DNA of 64,000 bases from Sphingobacteriales bacterium (lineage in GTDB: Bacteria > Bacteroidota > Bacteroidia > Chitinophagales > Chitinophagaceae). The stretch lies in assembly GCA_003963365.1 (NCBI GenBank), contig RXJG01000002.1:132568-196567 (forward strand), in the 5' to 3' direction. A model generated the notes under the pieces. It was not told the origin of the DNA and did not search any database. It was given only the letters and a program-made list of their open reading frames with translations. Within the stretch, counting starts at the first letter, position 1, and each line of letters starts with the position of its first letter. The position numbers were made by a program, and so were the translations under genes. Shown piece by piece: positions 34,085-43,183 of this stretch.

Positions 34085-37000
34085 ATGAAAAAAATCATCG
34101 TTTTCCTGGTTTTGCTTACCTCAGTAAACCTCGTATCAGCACAAAAAAATAAGAATAAAAAATATCCTTCGTTATTATGGGAGATAACAGGTAACGGGCT
34201 AAAAAAGCCTTCCTATTTGTTTGGCACCATGCATGTGAGCAGTAAAATGGCTTTTCATTTAAGCGATTCATTTTACCAGGCTATTAAAAATGTGGAGGTG
34301 GTAGCCCTTGAAACAAACCCCGAAAACTGGCAGGAAGATTTTACCAATTCAAAATATACCAATCTCAATCCTGATCAGTTGCGGATGAGAAGATACACTG
34401 ATTACAACAGCGGCTTTGATATTCCCAGCGATTATTTATCCATCAACACCTTTGCCGTTCATAAATATGAGAAAAGTATAGCCCGGGCTCTGTCTGCACA
34501 GCCGGAAATTATCAACAGTTTATTATACCGGAATTTTGCGGGAGCAGAAGATTTTGAGGAAGACACTTTCCTGGATATGTATATATTTCAAACAGGGAGA
34601 AAATTAGGCAAGAAGGTAACCGGTGTGGAAAATTTTGAAGAAAGCCAGAAACTGGTAATGGAAGCATACCGGGATGCAGCCAAAGACAAAAATACCAAGC
34701 GCCGCAGCTACGATTATAATGATAATTATGCTGATCCAAATAAATTACAGGAAGCATACCGGAAAGGTGATTTGGATTTACTCGATTCATTAAATAAACT
34801 CAACGTATTCTCTGAAGCTTTCCAGGAAAAATTTTTATACCGGCGCAACGATATTCAGGCTTCTTCTATTGATTCAATTATAAAATCAGGTTCTTCATTA
34901 TTTGTTGGTGTGGGTGCAGCCCATCTTCCTGGTACAAGAGGAGTGATTGAGTGGTTACGTAAACATGGTTATACTTTACGACCTGTTACAATGGGTGAAA
35001 GAGACAGCAATCAAAAAGATGTGATTGATAAAATAAGAATTCCCCTGGCATTTAATACCCGTTGGGCTGATGATAGTTCCTACAGTGTTGAATTACCGGG
35101 CAAACTCTACCGGTTTATACCCATGCAGTACTTAAACCAGGTACAATTTGCTGATATGACCAACGGGGCTTATTATATGGTTACCCGGTTAAAAACAAAC
35201 AGTTCTTTACTTGGCCACGACGTGAATAAGGTTTACCAAAAAGTGGATAGTATGCTGTATGAAAACGTTCCGGGTAAAATTATCAGCAAAAAAGATATTA
35301 CGGTAAATGGGTATAAAGGGTTTGATATTACCAATAAAACAAGGCGTGGAGATTATCAGCGGTATAATATCATCATTACTCCATTTGAAATATACTTTTT
35401 TAAAATGAGTGGTAACAGTGAATATGTTACCACTGGTGATGAAGCAACTAAATTTTTCGGATCAATAAAAATCAAAGAACACAGGTCTGATAAGTGGGTT
35501 AATTACACACCACCATACGGGGGATTTACTGTAAAGATGCCAGCGGCACCGGTAATGAATAAAGTGTACAGCGGCGGTCCTGACCGGATGGAATTTGAAT
35601 CAGTGGATGAAAAGGATGGGAGTGATTATCTTATTATGAAGTCGGATGTGCAGAATATTAATTTTATTGAAGAGGATACATTTGATCTCAACTTAATTGA
35701 TGAAAGTTTTGCCAGTAGTGTGGTGATTGATAAAACGGTAAGCCGTAAATCAGGTACATACAAAGGTTATCCTTCGCTTGATGTTAAATACAAACACAAA
35801 GATGGCTCCGTAACACAAGCCAGGTATTTAATACAGGGTCCGCATTATTATGCTTTGTTTGCACATGCCAAAACAGAACAGCCTAATCATCAAACATTTT
35901 TAAATTCTTTCTCTGTTACCCCGTTTGTATATCCTGCGGTAAAAGACAGAACAGATACCTCACTATACTTCACGGTTAATTCGCCTGTGTACCCTGAGGC
36001 GGCTAATGAAACCAAATTGTGGATGGAAAACCTGTTTCGTGACTACCAGGAAAATAACGATGAATATAATGATGCTTTTCCCACCGCTAAAACAATTACC
36101 GTTGGAAATGATACCGCGGGGGAGAAAGTAATGGTGATGTATTATAAGTTACCCAAGTACACTTATATTAAAGATTCATCTTTGTTTTGGGACAGGGGTA
36201 CGCTGGCTGTACATGACAGTGATTTTATTTACCGTAAACTCGAAAAAAAGAATTTGCCTAACGGTGTTATTAATTACAACCTTCAGATGCTGGATACCAA
36301 CAGTAGCCGGATGATCAATGCCCGCCTTTTTTATAAAGAAGGTGTGTTACATATGATCGCAACATTAACGGATACATTGACACCACCGAGTAGTTTGCTT
36401 ACTACCTTTTTTGAAACATTTAAACCAGCTGATACGATTAAAGGATATTCTCCTTTTGTAAAAAAATCGAATCTTTTCTTTACAGATTATTATAGTGCAG
36501 ATTCTGCTACTAAAAAGAAAGCATTAAAGAATTTGAGTACAATGTATTTTGATTCAACAGATGTGCCGCAAATTAAAAAAGCTATCACCCAGCTTACCTG
36601 GAAGGATAAAGATTATCTCACTGTTAAAAAACAATGGGTTGAACATTTGGGAAAGATTGGTGATACCACAGTGAGTTACTATCTGAAAGATTTATATAAG
36701 GCAGCCGGTGATACCGTTGAACTGCAAAACACAGTGCTGGAATCATTAATGAGGCAGCGTACAAAAACTTCTTACCGTTTATTTAAAGATATTATGCTGG
36801 AGGAACCACCGGTTATTGAAAGAGGGGAATATGACAGGAATGAACTAAGCTTTGATCATATAACATTTGGACTTCCCTCCCGTGAAGATTTTTACAGGGA
36901 CAAGGATATATTTGTGAATTTGTATGATTCTGTTGAGCTGACAAAAAGTTTATTCCCTGAAATACTGGCATTGGTAACGCTGGATGATTATAAGCCTGTG

Positions 37001-37876
37001 ATTATGCAGTTGCTGGCTAATATGGTTGACAGTGGTTATATTAAACCAACTGCGTACCAGGAATACTATAATAAACTCTGGCTGGAGGCAAAACAGTTGC
37101 AACGCAAACAAAGTATCACAGAAAAATCGAAAGCGATTGAAAAGAAACAGGATGAACTGGACGAATCTAAATCTGTTTCTGTAAGAAGAGATAATGCGGA
37201 CGATGATTCAAAAGGAAATGATGCGCTGGATTTGTATGCTGTGCTGCTGATGCCGTTTTGGGATAAGAATGAAAATGTGCCGGCATTGTATGATAAGTTA
37301 TTACAATCAGGTGATAAAAAGCTGAAGTATAATACTGCCTTACTGCTTTTGCGAAACAAAAAACCTGTTCCCGATACTATGTGGAAATATTTTGCAGCTA
37401 TGGATGAGTACCGCAGTGAATTGTATAACGACCTGGAAGCAATCAACCAGTTAAATAAATTCCCGGTTCAATATAAAAACCAGGCCGATTTAGCCAGGGC
37501 AGTGCTTATTGAATCCCGTGATTATAATAAAGTGGATACCATCGTTTACCTTGATAAAGTTGCCGCTACTTATAAAAAAGACAAAGGATGGATTTATTTT
37601 TATAAGTATAAGGAAAAGAAAGATGATGTGGTATGGGAATTTGCCAGTTCAGGATTACAGCCGGAGAATTTAAAAGAAGTGTCAACAGATGATGATTTTA
37701 CTTCGTTTATGCAGGATAATGTAGATGAAGACAAACCGCTTAAAGAGCAGATAAGTAAACTGGTAAAACAAATGCTTAACTCCCGCAGGAAGAGTGCCCG
37801 TAACTTTTACAACAGCGGGTATGGCTACAATAGTTTGCTGGGCGGCAATGTTTCCACATCAGCTGAAGAAGAATAG
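34085..37876 (+). CDS. Giant exported TraB/GumN-domain protein
   Basis: 1263 residues with a signal peptide (ending SAQ near 20). Residues about 27-300 are a TraB/GumN domain: SLLWEITGNGLKKPSYLFGTMH, the conserved VEVVALETNP, and FVGVGAAHLPGTRGVIEWLRKHGYTLRPV. Family members are thought to be tiki-like metallo-hydrolases. The remaining about 950 residues have no motif I recognise: two similar beta-rich modules (about 320-460 and 475-620) and an alpha-helical repeat-like part from 800 on, with a charged Lys/Asp/Ser linker near 1010-1050. Normal TraB proteins are about 300 residues. The stop abuts the convergent ABC gene with no spacer. Confidence 0.82.
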   Translation: MKKIIVFLVLLTSVNLVSAQKNKNKKYPSLLWEITGNGLKKPSYLFGTMHVSSKMAFHLSDSFYQAIKNVEVVALETNPENWQEDFTNSKYTNLNPDQLRMRRYTDYNSGFDIPSDYLSINTFAVHKYEKSIARALSAQPEIINSLLYRNFAGAEDFEEDTFLDMYIFQTGRKLGKKVTGVENFEESQKLVMEAYRDAAKDKNTKRRSYDYNDNYADPNKLQEAYRKGDLDLLDSLNKLNVFSEAFQEKFLYRRNDIQASSIDSIIKSGSSLFVGVGAAHLPGTRGVIEWLRKHGYTLRPVTMGERDSNQKDVIDKIRIPLAFNTRWADDSSYSVELPGKLYRFIPMQYLNQVQFADMTNGAYYMVTRLKTNSSLLGHDVNKVYQKVDSMLYENVPGKIISKKDITVNGYKGFDITNKTRRGDYQRYNIIITPFEIYFFKMSGNSEYVTTGDEATKFFGSIKIKEHRSDKWVNYTPPYGGFTVKMPAAPVMNKVYSGGPDRMEFESVDEKDGSDYLIMKSDVQNINFIEEDTFDLNLIDESFASSVVIDKTVSRKSGTYKGYPSLDVKYKHKDGSVTQARYLIQGPHYYALFAHAKTEQPNHQTFLNSFSVTPFVYPAVKDRTDTSLYFTVNSPVYPEAANETKLWMENLFRDYQENNDEYNDAFPTAKTITVGNDTAGEKVMVMYYKLPKYTYIKDSSLFWDRGTLAVHDSDFIYRKLEKKNLPNGVINYNLQMLDTNSSRMINARLFYKEGVLHMIATLTDTLTPPSSLLTTFFETFKPADTIKGYSPFVKKSNLFFTDYYSADSATKKKALKNLSTMYFDSTDVPQIKKAITQLTWKDKDYLTVKKQWVEHLGKIGDTTVSYYLKDLYKAAGDTVELQNTVLESLMRQRTKTSYRLFKDIMLEEPPVIERGEYDRNELSFDHITFGLPSREDFYRDKDIFVNLYDSVELTKSLFPEILALVTLDDYKPVIMQLLANMVDSGYIKPTAYQEYYNKLWLEAKQLQRKQSITEKSKAIEKKQDELDESKSVSVRRDNADDDSKGNDALDLYAVLLMPFWDKNENVPALYDKLLQSGDKKLKYNTALLLLRNKKPVPDTMWKYFAAMDEYRSELYNDLEAINQLNKFPVQYKNQADLARAVLIESRDYNKVDTIVYLDKVAATYKKDKGWIYFYKYKEKKDDVVWEFASSGLQPENLKEVSTDDDFTSFMQDNVDEDKPLKEQISKLVKQMLNSRRKSARNFYNSGYGYNSLLGGNVSTSAEEE

Positions 37877-39607
37877 TTAGCCCGGTATAATCCCTTTCGG
37901 AATTGAGTGAATCAATCGTTTGGTATATTCTTTTTGCGGGTGATGGTAAATATCATCCGCAATTCCTTCTTCTTCAATTTTCCCTTTGTTCATTACAATA
38001 ATACGATCGCTGATGTAACGAACTACTGAAAGATCGTGTGAGATAAAGATGGAAGTAAAGCCAAATTCTTTTTTCAGGTCATTTAACAAATTGAGCACCT
38101 GCGCCTGTACACTTACATCTAAAGCTGAAACAGATTCATCGCAAACAATGAATGATGGATTTAATGCCAAAGCTCTTGCTATGCAGATGCGTTGTCTTTG
38201 TCCGCCACTGAATTCATGTGGATAACGGTTGAAATGTTCTGCTTTTAAATTTACTTTTTCTAATAGTTCTATCACTTTATCTTTTCGCTGCTGTTCTTTG
38301 GTAATTACGCTGTGAACTTTTAATGGTTCAGCTATTGCTGAACCAATGGTAAGTCTTGGATTCAATGAGGAGTAAGGGTCCTGGAAAATGATCTGGATAT
38401 CTTTACGCATTTCTCTCAATACTTCTTTTGAATAGGTGAGAATATTTTTTCCATCGAAAATAATTTTACCGGATGTTGGCTCAATCAACCTCAATAAAGT
38501 TCTTCCTAAAGTTGTTTTACCACAGCCACTTTCACCAACAAGCCCTAATGTTTCTCCTTTCAGTACTTCAAAACTTACATCGTTCACTGCTTTTACATAA
38601 TCAGTTATCTTTCCTAAAAAAGTCTTTTTAGCCGGAAACCAAACATTGAGATTTTCAACTTTGATGAAAGACGTTGATTGGTTTATTGTTTGTAGTTTGT
38701 AGTTAGTGGTTGATGAAGTTTTGTCAACTGCGGACTGTATACTGCCAACTATATTCTCTGTCAACTCAAAATCTGCCACCGTCGGCAATCTTTCTCCTTT
38801 AGCATGAAGCGCTGGTCTGCAGGCAAGCAAAGCTTTGGTGTACCAGTGATTGGGATGTTTGAAAATTTCCTCAACAGTTCCCTGTTCCACAATTTCACCT
38901 TTATACATCACCATTATTCTGTCTGCTATTTCAGCTACCACACCTAAATCATGAGTAATAAAAATTACACCCATATTTTCCTGTTGCTGTAATTCTTTGA
39001 TGAGATCAAGAATTGTTTTTTGTACCGTTACATCTAAAGCAGTAGTAGGTTCGTCAGCAATCAATAATGATGGTTTGCAACTCATAGCCATGGCGATCAT
39101 CACCCGTTGTTTCTGTCCGCCGCTTAACTGGTGAGGATAGCGGTTAAAGATTCCGGACGGATCCGGTAGTTTTACTTTTTCAAAAAGCTGAATCGTTTTT
39201 TGTTTTGCTTTTTCTTTTGATATTTTTTGATGCAGTAATATCGCTTCCATCACCTGGTTACCGCAGGTATAAACAGGATTGAGTGAGGTCATCGGCTCCT
39301 GGAAGATCATAGCTATTTCATTTCCACGAATAGACTGTAACTCTTCTTTCGGCAGTTTTAAAATATCAATAGTTTGATTATTGTTTTTAGTAAACAATAT
39401 TTCTCCATTGATAAATTGAGCAGGGGGGGAGGGTAATAGCTGCAAAACAGAAAGAGAAGTAACCGATTTGCCTGAACCACTTTCGCCAACAATCGCCACT
39501 ATTTCACCACGATCAACAGTAAAGGAAATATTTTTTAATGCAGTAACTCTTGTTTCATCTGAAACAAAATCTACCTGCAGGTTTTTTATTTCCAGTAAAG
39601 CGGGCAT
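37877..39607 (-). CDS. Fused two-domain ABC ATPase of oligopeptide type
   Basis: 576 residues, a DppD-DppF-like fusion as in GsiA/YejF. Half one: Walker A GESGSGKS at 41-48, signature LSGGQKQR near 160, ADEPTTALD. Half two: GESGCGKT near 355, FSGGQRQR near 465, CDESVSALD. It would energise uptake of peptides or similar solutes, but no permease or binding-protein gene is adjacent. The linker between halves (about residues 286-309) is encoded by an inverted heptad repeat at 38681-38750. Its ATG overlaps the amn stop by one base. Confidence 0.92.
   Translation of the reverse strand: MPALLEIKNLQVDFVSDETRVTALKNISFTVDRGEIVAIVGESGSGKSVTSLSVLQLLPSPPAQFINGEILFTKNNNQTIDILKLPKEELQSIRGNEIAMIFQEPMTSLNPVYTCGNQVMEAILLHQKISKEKAKQKTIQLFEKVKLPDPSGIFNRYPHQLSGGQKQRVMIAMAMSCKPSLLIADEPTTALDVTVQKTILDLIKELQQQENMGVIFITHDLGVVAEIADRIMVMYKGEIVEQGTVEEIFKHPNHWYTKALLACRPALHAKGERLPTVADFELTENIVGSIQSAVDKTSSTTNYKLQTINQSTSFIKVENLNVWFPAKKTFLGKITDYVKAVNDVSFEVLKGETLGLVGESGCGKTTLGRTLLRLIEPTSGKIIFDGKNILTYSKEVLREMRKDIQIIFQDPYSSLNPRLTIGSAIAEPLKVHSVITKEQQRKDKVIELLEKVNLKAEHFNRYPHEFSGGQRQRICIARALALNPSFIVCDESVSALDVSVQAQVLNLLNDLKKEFGFTSIFISHDLSVVRYISDRIIVMNKGKIEEEGIADDIYHHPQKEYTKRLIHSIPKGIIPG
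38681..38750. repeat. Inverted heptad repeat in the ABC ATPase linker
   Basis: Left arm: GTT at 38681, 38688, 38695, 38702 and 38709. Right arm: ACT at 38727, 38734, 38741 and 38748. Both have a perfect 7-base period, and in reverse complement the right arm reads GT-initial units in the same style. The block is in frame with the gene. Confidence 0.75.
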
Positions 39608-40377
39608 TAAAATTTAAGGTGACGAACGGTTAATCCATCATTGATGAGTTGCTTGAGCGAATCGATTCCAATGCGTAAATGATTCTCTACATAATCGGCT
39701 GTAACTTTCTTATCACTCTCTTCTGTCTTTACTCCTTCGGGTATCATTGGCTGATCACTTACAAGCAGTAAAGCCCCGGTTGGTATTTTATTGTAAAAGC
39801 CCACAGTGAAGATGGTAGCTGTTTCCATATCAATCGCATAGGCTCTTACTTTTTGCAGGTATTCTTTGAAAGGCTCATCATGTTCCCATACACGGCGGTT
39901 GGTAGTGTATACTGTACCTGTCCAGTAATCTACTTCATAATCACGAATAGTAGTGGAAACAGCTTTTTGCAAAGCGAAAGCAGGCAGAGCAGGTACTTCA
40001 GCAGGGAAATAATCATTGGAGGTACCTTCACCTCTTATTGCTGCAATGGGTAATATCAGGTCTCCAATCTTATTTCTTTTTTTCAATCCACCGCATTTGC
40101 CTAAAAACAAAACTGCTTTTGGCTCGATAGCAGTTAGCAGGTCCATAATCGTTGCGGCCGTAGGACTACCCATACCAAAGTTGATAATAGTAATATTGTT
40201 GGCAGTAGCACACTGCATCGGCTTGTCCTCACCAATTATATTCACACCATTCCATTTGGCAAACATCTTTACATAATTACCAAAATTGGTTAGTAAAATG
40301 TATTGACCAAAGCTCTCTAATTTTTCTCCGGTGTAACGGGGCAGCCAGTTTTGTACAATTTCTTCTTTTGTCTTCAT
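39607..40377 (-). CDS. amn: AMP nucleosidase
   Basis: 256 residues from the ATG at 40377 (MKTKEEIVQNWLPRYTG); an upstream in-frame ATG at 40428 would add residues coded by a heptad repeat and is rejected. NFGMGSPTAATIMDLL near 90 and LFLGKCGGLKKRNKIGDLILP near 114-134 are purine-phosphorylase-fold motifs; AYAIDMETATIFTVGF near 190 binds the ribose. It hydrolyses AMP to adenine and ribose-5-phosphate. Coupled to the ABC ATPase gene by a one-base overlap. Confidence 0.9.
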   Translation of the reverse strand: MKTKEEIVQNWLPRYTGEKLESFGQYILLTNFGNYVKMFAKWNGVNIIGEDKPMQCATANNITIINFGMGSPTAATIMDLLTAIEPKAVLFLGKCGGLKKRNKIGDLILPIAAIRGEGTSNDYFPAEVPALPAFALQKAVSTTIRDYEVDYWTGTVYTTNRRVWEHDEPFKEYLQKVRAYAIDMETATIFTVGFYNKIPTGALLLVSDQPMIPEGVKTEESDKKVTADYVENHLRIGIDSLKQLINDGLTVRHLKF

Positions 40378-40383
40378 GATTTT

Positions 40384-40412
40384 GACTATAGACGACTGAC
40401 TATTGACCACAG
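40384..40412. repeat. Left heptad arm, GAC phase, 4 units
   Basis: GAC begins at 40384, 40391, 40398 and 40405. It pairs with the GTC-phase arm at 40914-40942: 21 of 29 positions match in inverted orientation, and every GAC/GTC triplet is kept. It begins 6 bases upstream of the amn start codon. Confidence 0.8.
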
Positions 40413-40449
40413 AAAGAAATATGTTCAATCAGTCTTACGTGTTTATATT

Positions 40450-40803
40450 TTACTTCAATTTGTTTTTAAACGCTTGTATCATCTTTACCAGTTGTTCACA
40501 TTCTTTGTATAAGGTGTTAAATTGAGATTCACTCATGTAAAGTCTTCTTCTGGCTTTAATTAAACAAGCGGCTGTTTCTAAAGCTGAACGGTTGGCAAAA
40601 GTCAGAAACCTGCTTCGTTCCAAATCAGATAATCCGGCAGGACCTTCAGCAATGTTTAAACCGATACTGTCTGCGGCTCTTCTTACTTGTGTACAAAGAT
40701 TAAATAGTTCCTTGCGGGAAAAACCATCTGCAATATTATTGATTTTTTCTCCGTATTCCAGCGCATTTTGCCAAACTCTTAAAGATTCGAACTTGAATGA
40801 CAT
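40450..40803 (-). CDS. Four-helix-bundle protein (S23 / intervening-sequence protein family)
   Basis: 117 residues matching the TIGR02436-type family: FESLRVWQNALEYGEKI near 4-20, RKELFNLCTQVRRAADSIGLNIAEGPAG near 30-57, FLTFANRSALETAACLIKARR near 66-86, and a C-terminal helix LVKMIQAFKNKLK. The family includes proteins encoded in 23S rRNA intervening sequences and is structurally related to Avd of diversity-generating retroelements; these form basic oligomers thought to bind nucleic acid. Here the gene stands alone, bracketed by inverted heptad arms at 40384-40412 and 40914-40942. Confidence 0.9.
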   Translation of the reverse strand: MSFKFESLRVWQNALEYGEKINNIADGFSRKELFNLCTQVRRAADSIGLNIAEGPAGLSDLERSRFLTFANRSALETAACLIKARRRLYMSESQFNTLYKECEQLVKMIQAFKNKLK

Positions 40804-40913
40804 ATAAAAACGTTTAATGGTTATGCTATAAATCTAATAAAATATTATGAAATAATGCGCAGGTTGTTTGCGATAATAAAATAATAGATTCATTGTTTAT
40901 CTTGCATCAACAG

Positions 40914-40942
40914 CTATGGTCTGTCGTCCGTTGTCTGTCGTC
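40914..40942. repeat. Right heptad arm, GTC phase, 4 units
   Basis: GTC begins at 40919, 40926, 40933 and 40940. It is an inverted partner of 40384-40412, and ends 8 bases before the ATG of the next gene. Confidence 0.8.
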
Positions 40943-40950
40943 AATTTATT

Positions 40951-41391
40951 ATGATAAAGATTTCTTATCCGGCTTATGCATTTAAAATAAAAAATGAAGA
41001 CGAAAAAGAATTTATTTTTGATGAGATACGAAAACAATGGGTAAGACTTACTCCTGAGGAATGGGTTCGTCAAAATTTCCTTCGCTATTTAATGGATGTA
41101 AAGAAATACCCGGCTTCTTTAATTGCAGTAGAAAGGGAAATTAAGCTGAATGATTTAAGTAAACGTTTTGATATCGTTGTTTTCAATAGTTCTTCATTAC
41201 CATGGTTGTTAGTGGAATGTAAAAACATGGAAGAAACACTGAACGAAAAAACGGCCATGCAAGTTATAAGATATAATATGGCTATGCCAGTGAGTTTTTT
41301 TATAATCACTAATGGTGAATATGTTTTTGGATTTGAAAAGATAAATGGCAGATTGAAAGAAATTAATGAACTGCCTGATCATTCTTCATAA
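40951..41391 (+). CDS. HsdR N-terminal-like (PD-(D/E)XK) nuclease-fold protein
   Basis: 146 residues. WVRQNFLRYLMDVKKYP near 31-47, then RFDIVVFNSSSLPWLLVECKNME near 71-93 holds the Asp ... Glu-x-Lys of the PD-(D/E)XK fold; ITNGEYVFGF follows. This matches the short stand-alone proteins with a type I restriction HsdR N-terminal domain common in Bacteroidota. No helicase or specificity subunit is nearby, so restriction activity is not implied. The end overlaps the protease gene by 13 bases. Confidence 0.85.
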   Translation: MIKISYPAYAFKIKNEDEKEFIFDEIRKQWVRLTPEEWVRQNFLRYLMDVKKYPASLIAVEREIKLNDLSKRFDIVVFNSSSLPWLLVECKNMEETLNEKTAMQVIRYNMAMPVSFFIITNGEYVFGFEKINGRLKEINELPDHSS

Positions 41392-42263
41392 AACTTCACA
41401 TTTTTCTCTTTTAAAAACGATTTGATAATATCCACATGCACACACTGACCTAAATGCAGGAAAGAATAATCGGTTACTTTCTTTTGCTTATTGTTGATCA
41501 GTATTTCTTTATCTTCCATATCAAAACCAAGGTGAAGATGTTTGGTGGAGGACTGCATGCCATATACGGCTCCTTTGTCATCAAACAACGGTCCGCCGCT
41601 TTGGCCACGTAAGCCGGGTGTACTTAATTCAATGCCGGCAATACCATGCTGGTCGCCAAGAAAACGGGTGACCATTCCTTCAATAGGAAACACTGGTGAA
41701 TTACTAAGTCCCTCACTGCTCCATTCAATATCATCAGTTGCTTCGTTGTATTTGAAATTGCTGAATTCAGGAAAAGGATAACCAATTCTGCATAACATCT
41801 TTCCCTGTTTAATTGTGCTGCTGTCTTTTAAAAAAGTAGCCAATCCTTTGTAACGAATTTGTTTATAACCATTGAAACGGATGATGCCCAAATCATATAA
41901 AGGATGCACATCGCAGGTAAAACTTTCAAAGCCATCTACACAATCAACAAACGAGTTTTTCATTTGAATGATGGTGCTTTCGTGGTAATGATATTTTAAT
42001 TCTAATCCCTGTAATGCTTTTTTGAATTTGCCATCTTTAGGTAACTGGTTTCTTTCAGCCACAAACTGGCGGTAGCGGTTATTCTTATTCTCTGCATCAA
42101 TTAAAATCTCTATTATATGTTTGCAGGTGATGGCACAGGCCTGTTCATTCACAAAAAATAAAGTACCGCTGCCGGGAATAATTTGTTTGCCGCCATAAGT
42201 CCGTATAATGGAATGCAACGGACGGGTGAACTGTAATGCTTTTTCTATGGCCTCTACAAACAT
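41379..42263 (-). CDS. Trypsin-like serine protease-fold protein, no signal peptide
   Basis: 294 residues. GSGTLFFVNEQACAITCKHII near 31-51 carries the His, HPLYDLGIIRF near 118-128 the Asp, and LSTPGLRGQSGGPLFDDKGAVYGM near 214-237 the nucleophile Ser of the chymotrypsin fold. No export signal, so cytoplasmic. It lies 5 bases after the UspA gene on the same strand (UspA first), so the two probably form an operon. Substrate unknown. Confidence 0.83.
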   Translation of the reverse strand: MFVEAIEKALQFTRPLHSIIRTYGGKQIIPGSGTLFFVNEQACAITCKHIIEILIDAENKNNRYRQFVAERNQLPKDGKFKKALQGLELKYHYHESTIIQMKNSFVDCVDGFESFTCDVHPLYDLGIIRFNGYKQIRYKGLATFLKDSSTIKQGKMLCRIGYPFPEFSNFKYNEATDDIEWSSEGLSNSPVFPIEGMVTRFLGDQHGIAGIELSTPGLRGQSGGPLFDDKGAVYGMQSSTKHLHLGFDMEDKEILINNKQKKVTDYSFLHLGQCVHVDIIKSFLKEKNVKFYEE

Positions 42264-42268
42264 GATTG

Positions 42269-43048
42269 TTATTGATGCACAGCTAAAACAGGAACAGTGC
42301 TGTGGTAAACCAGTTCTTTAGTATTAGTGCCCAGCACCCTGCTGAGGACTGAATGATATTTAGGTACCATTAAAATAATATCGATGTTATAATCAGCGGC
42401 AAACTGGTTAATAGCTTCATGAAAACTGTTCCATCTCATAAAATAGAATTCGGGGTTGTAACCGTTCAGCAATTCCTTCATTCTGTTTTGTGCCTTTTCA
42501 TATTCTTCATTGATGGAGATATAATGTTCGCTGTCCACATTAATTACATGAAGTTTTGCTTTAAATAAATCCAGGATGGTTTTGATGAATAGTACAGGAG
42601 TAGCATCTACATCTTTAAAATCACAGGCGAAAGCAATATTTTTTACTCCATTATATTTCGCATAAGGTGGAATAATTAAAACAGGGCAAACATTTTTCTC
42701 TGCCATCTTTAATGTATTACTTCCAATTAATGCCTGTGCAATGGGTGAACGGCCGGTAATGCCCATCACAATCAGAGTGGCTGTTTTCTGAAATGCCAGC
42801 CGGTCTAATTTATCTATCAAATTATCACCCATTTCTTTTTCGGTTTCTACATTTACCACCCCTTTTTCCAATAACTCATTCTTTAAACTTTCCAGGTATG
42901 ACTCAGTGGTTTCAGCTTCTTCTTCTTTTTCAAAAAGCGAATAAAGTATGATGTTGGTAGTTGACCTGTTTTTCAACATTTCAGCAGCATAACGGGCAGC
43001 ATTGAGTGATGTTTCTGAAAAATCAACGGGGATAATTACATTTTTCAT
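42269..43048 (-). CDS. Tandem-domain universal stress protein (UspA family)
   Basis: 259 residues with IPVDFSETSLNAARYAAEML at the start, the nucleotide loop MGITGRSPIAQALIGSNTLKMAEKNVCPVLIIP near 95-127, and a weaker second fold from 133, ending STVPVLAVHQ. Paralogue of 18071-18892. Upstream of the cytoplasmic serine protease gene, 5 bases apart. Confidence 0.92.
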   Translation of the reverse strand: MKNVIIPVDFSETSLNAARYAAEMLKNRSTTNIILYSLFEKEEEAETTESYLESLKNELLEKGVVNVETEKEMGDNLIDKLDRLAFQKTATLIVMGITGRSPIAQALIGSNTLKMAEKNVCPVLIIPPYAKYNGVKNIAFACDFKDVDATPVLFIKTILDLFKAKLHVINVDSEHYISINEEYEKAQNRMKELLNGYNPEFYFMRWNSFHEAINQFAADYNIDIILMVPKYHSVLSRVLGTNTKELVYHSTVPVLAVHQ

Positions 43049-43133
43049 GAAGTGTAGTTAGTTTCTGTTTGTAGTTGGTTGTGTTAAAATTACAGTTTCC
43101 CCCTGAATAAAAGTGCGGGTTAAACAAACAAAA

Positions 43134-43155
43134 ATCCCGCCTGCAAAGGCGGGAT
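43134..43155 (-). terminator. Terminator of the glutamate dehydrogenase gene
   Basis: 8-base GC-rich stem (43134-43141 with 43148-43155), 6-base loop and a T-rich tail on the minus strand; 28 bases past the stop. Confidence 0.85.
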
Positions 43156-43183
43156 TGATATAATCAAATTGGTAAGCTATCCT

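Noticed and set aside
40378-40428. 17-codon N-terminal extension of AMP nucleosidase
   Set aside because: The extra codons (NSQSSIV region) are the heptad array read in one frame; the conserved protein begins at 40377.
40384-40942. CRISPR array
   Set aside because: Repeat units of 7 bases with 4 variable positions cannot be CRISPR repeats and spacers; no cas genes are present.
40951-41391. Remnant of a type I restriction system
   Set aside because: The protein is complete and of the short stand-alone type; there are no hsdS, hsdM or helicase pieces nearby.
43057-43085. Further GTT-phase heptad upstream of the UspA gene
   Set aside because: Only two units (43067, 43074) keep phase; resembles the 38681 tract but is below the four-unit threshold.
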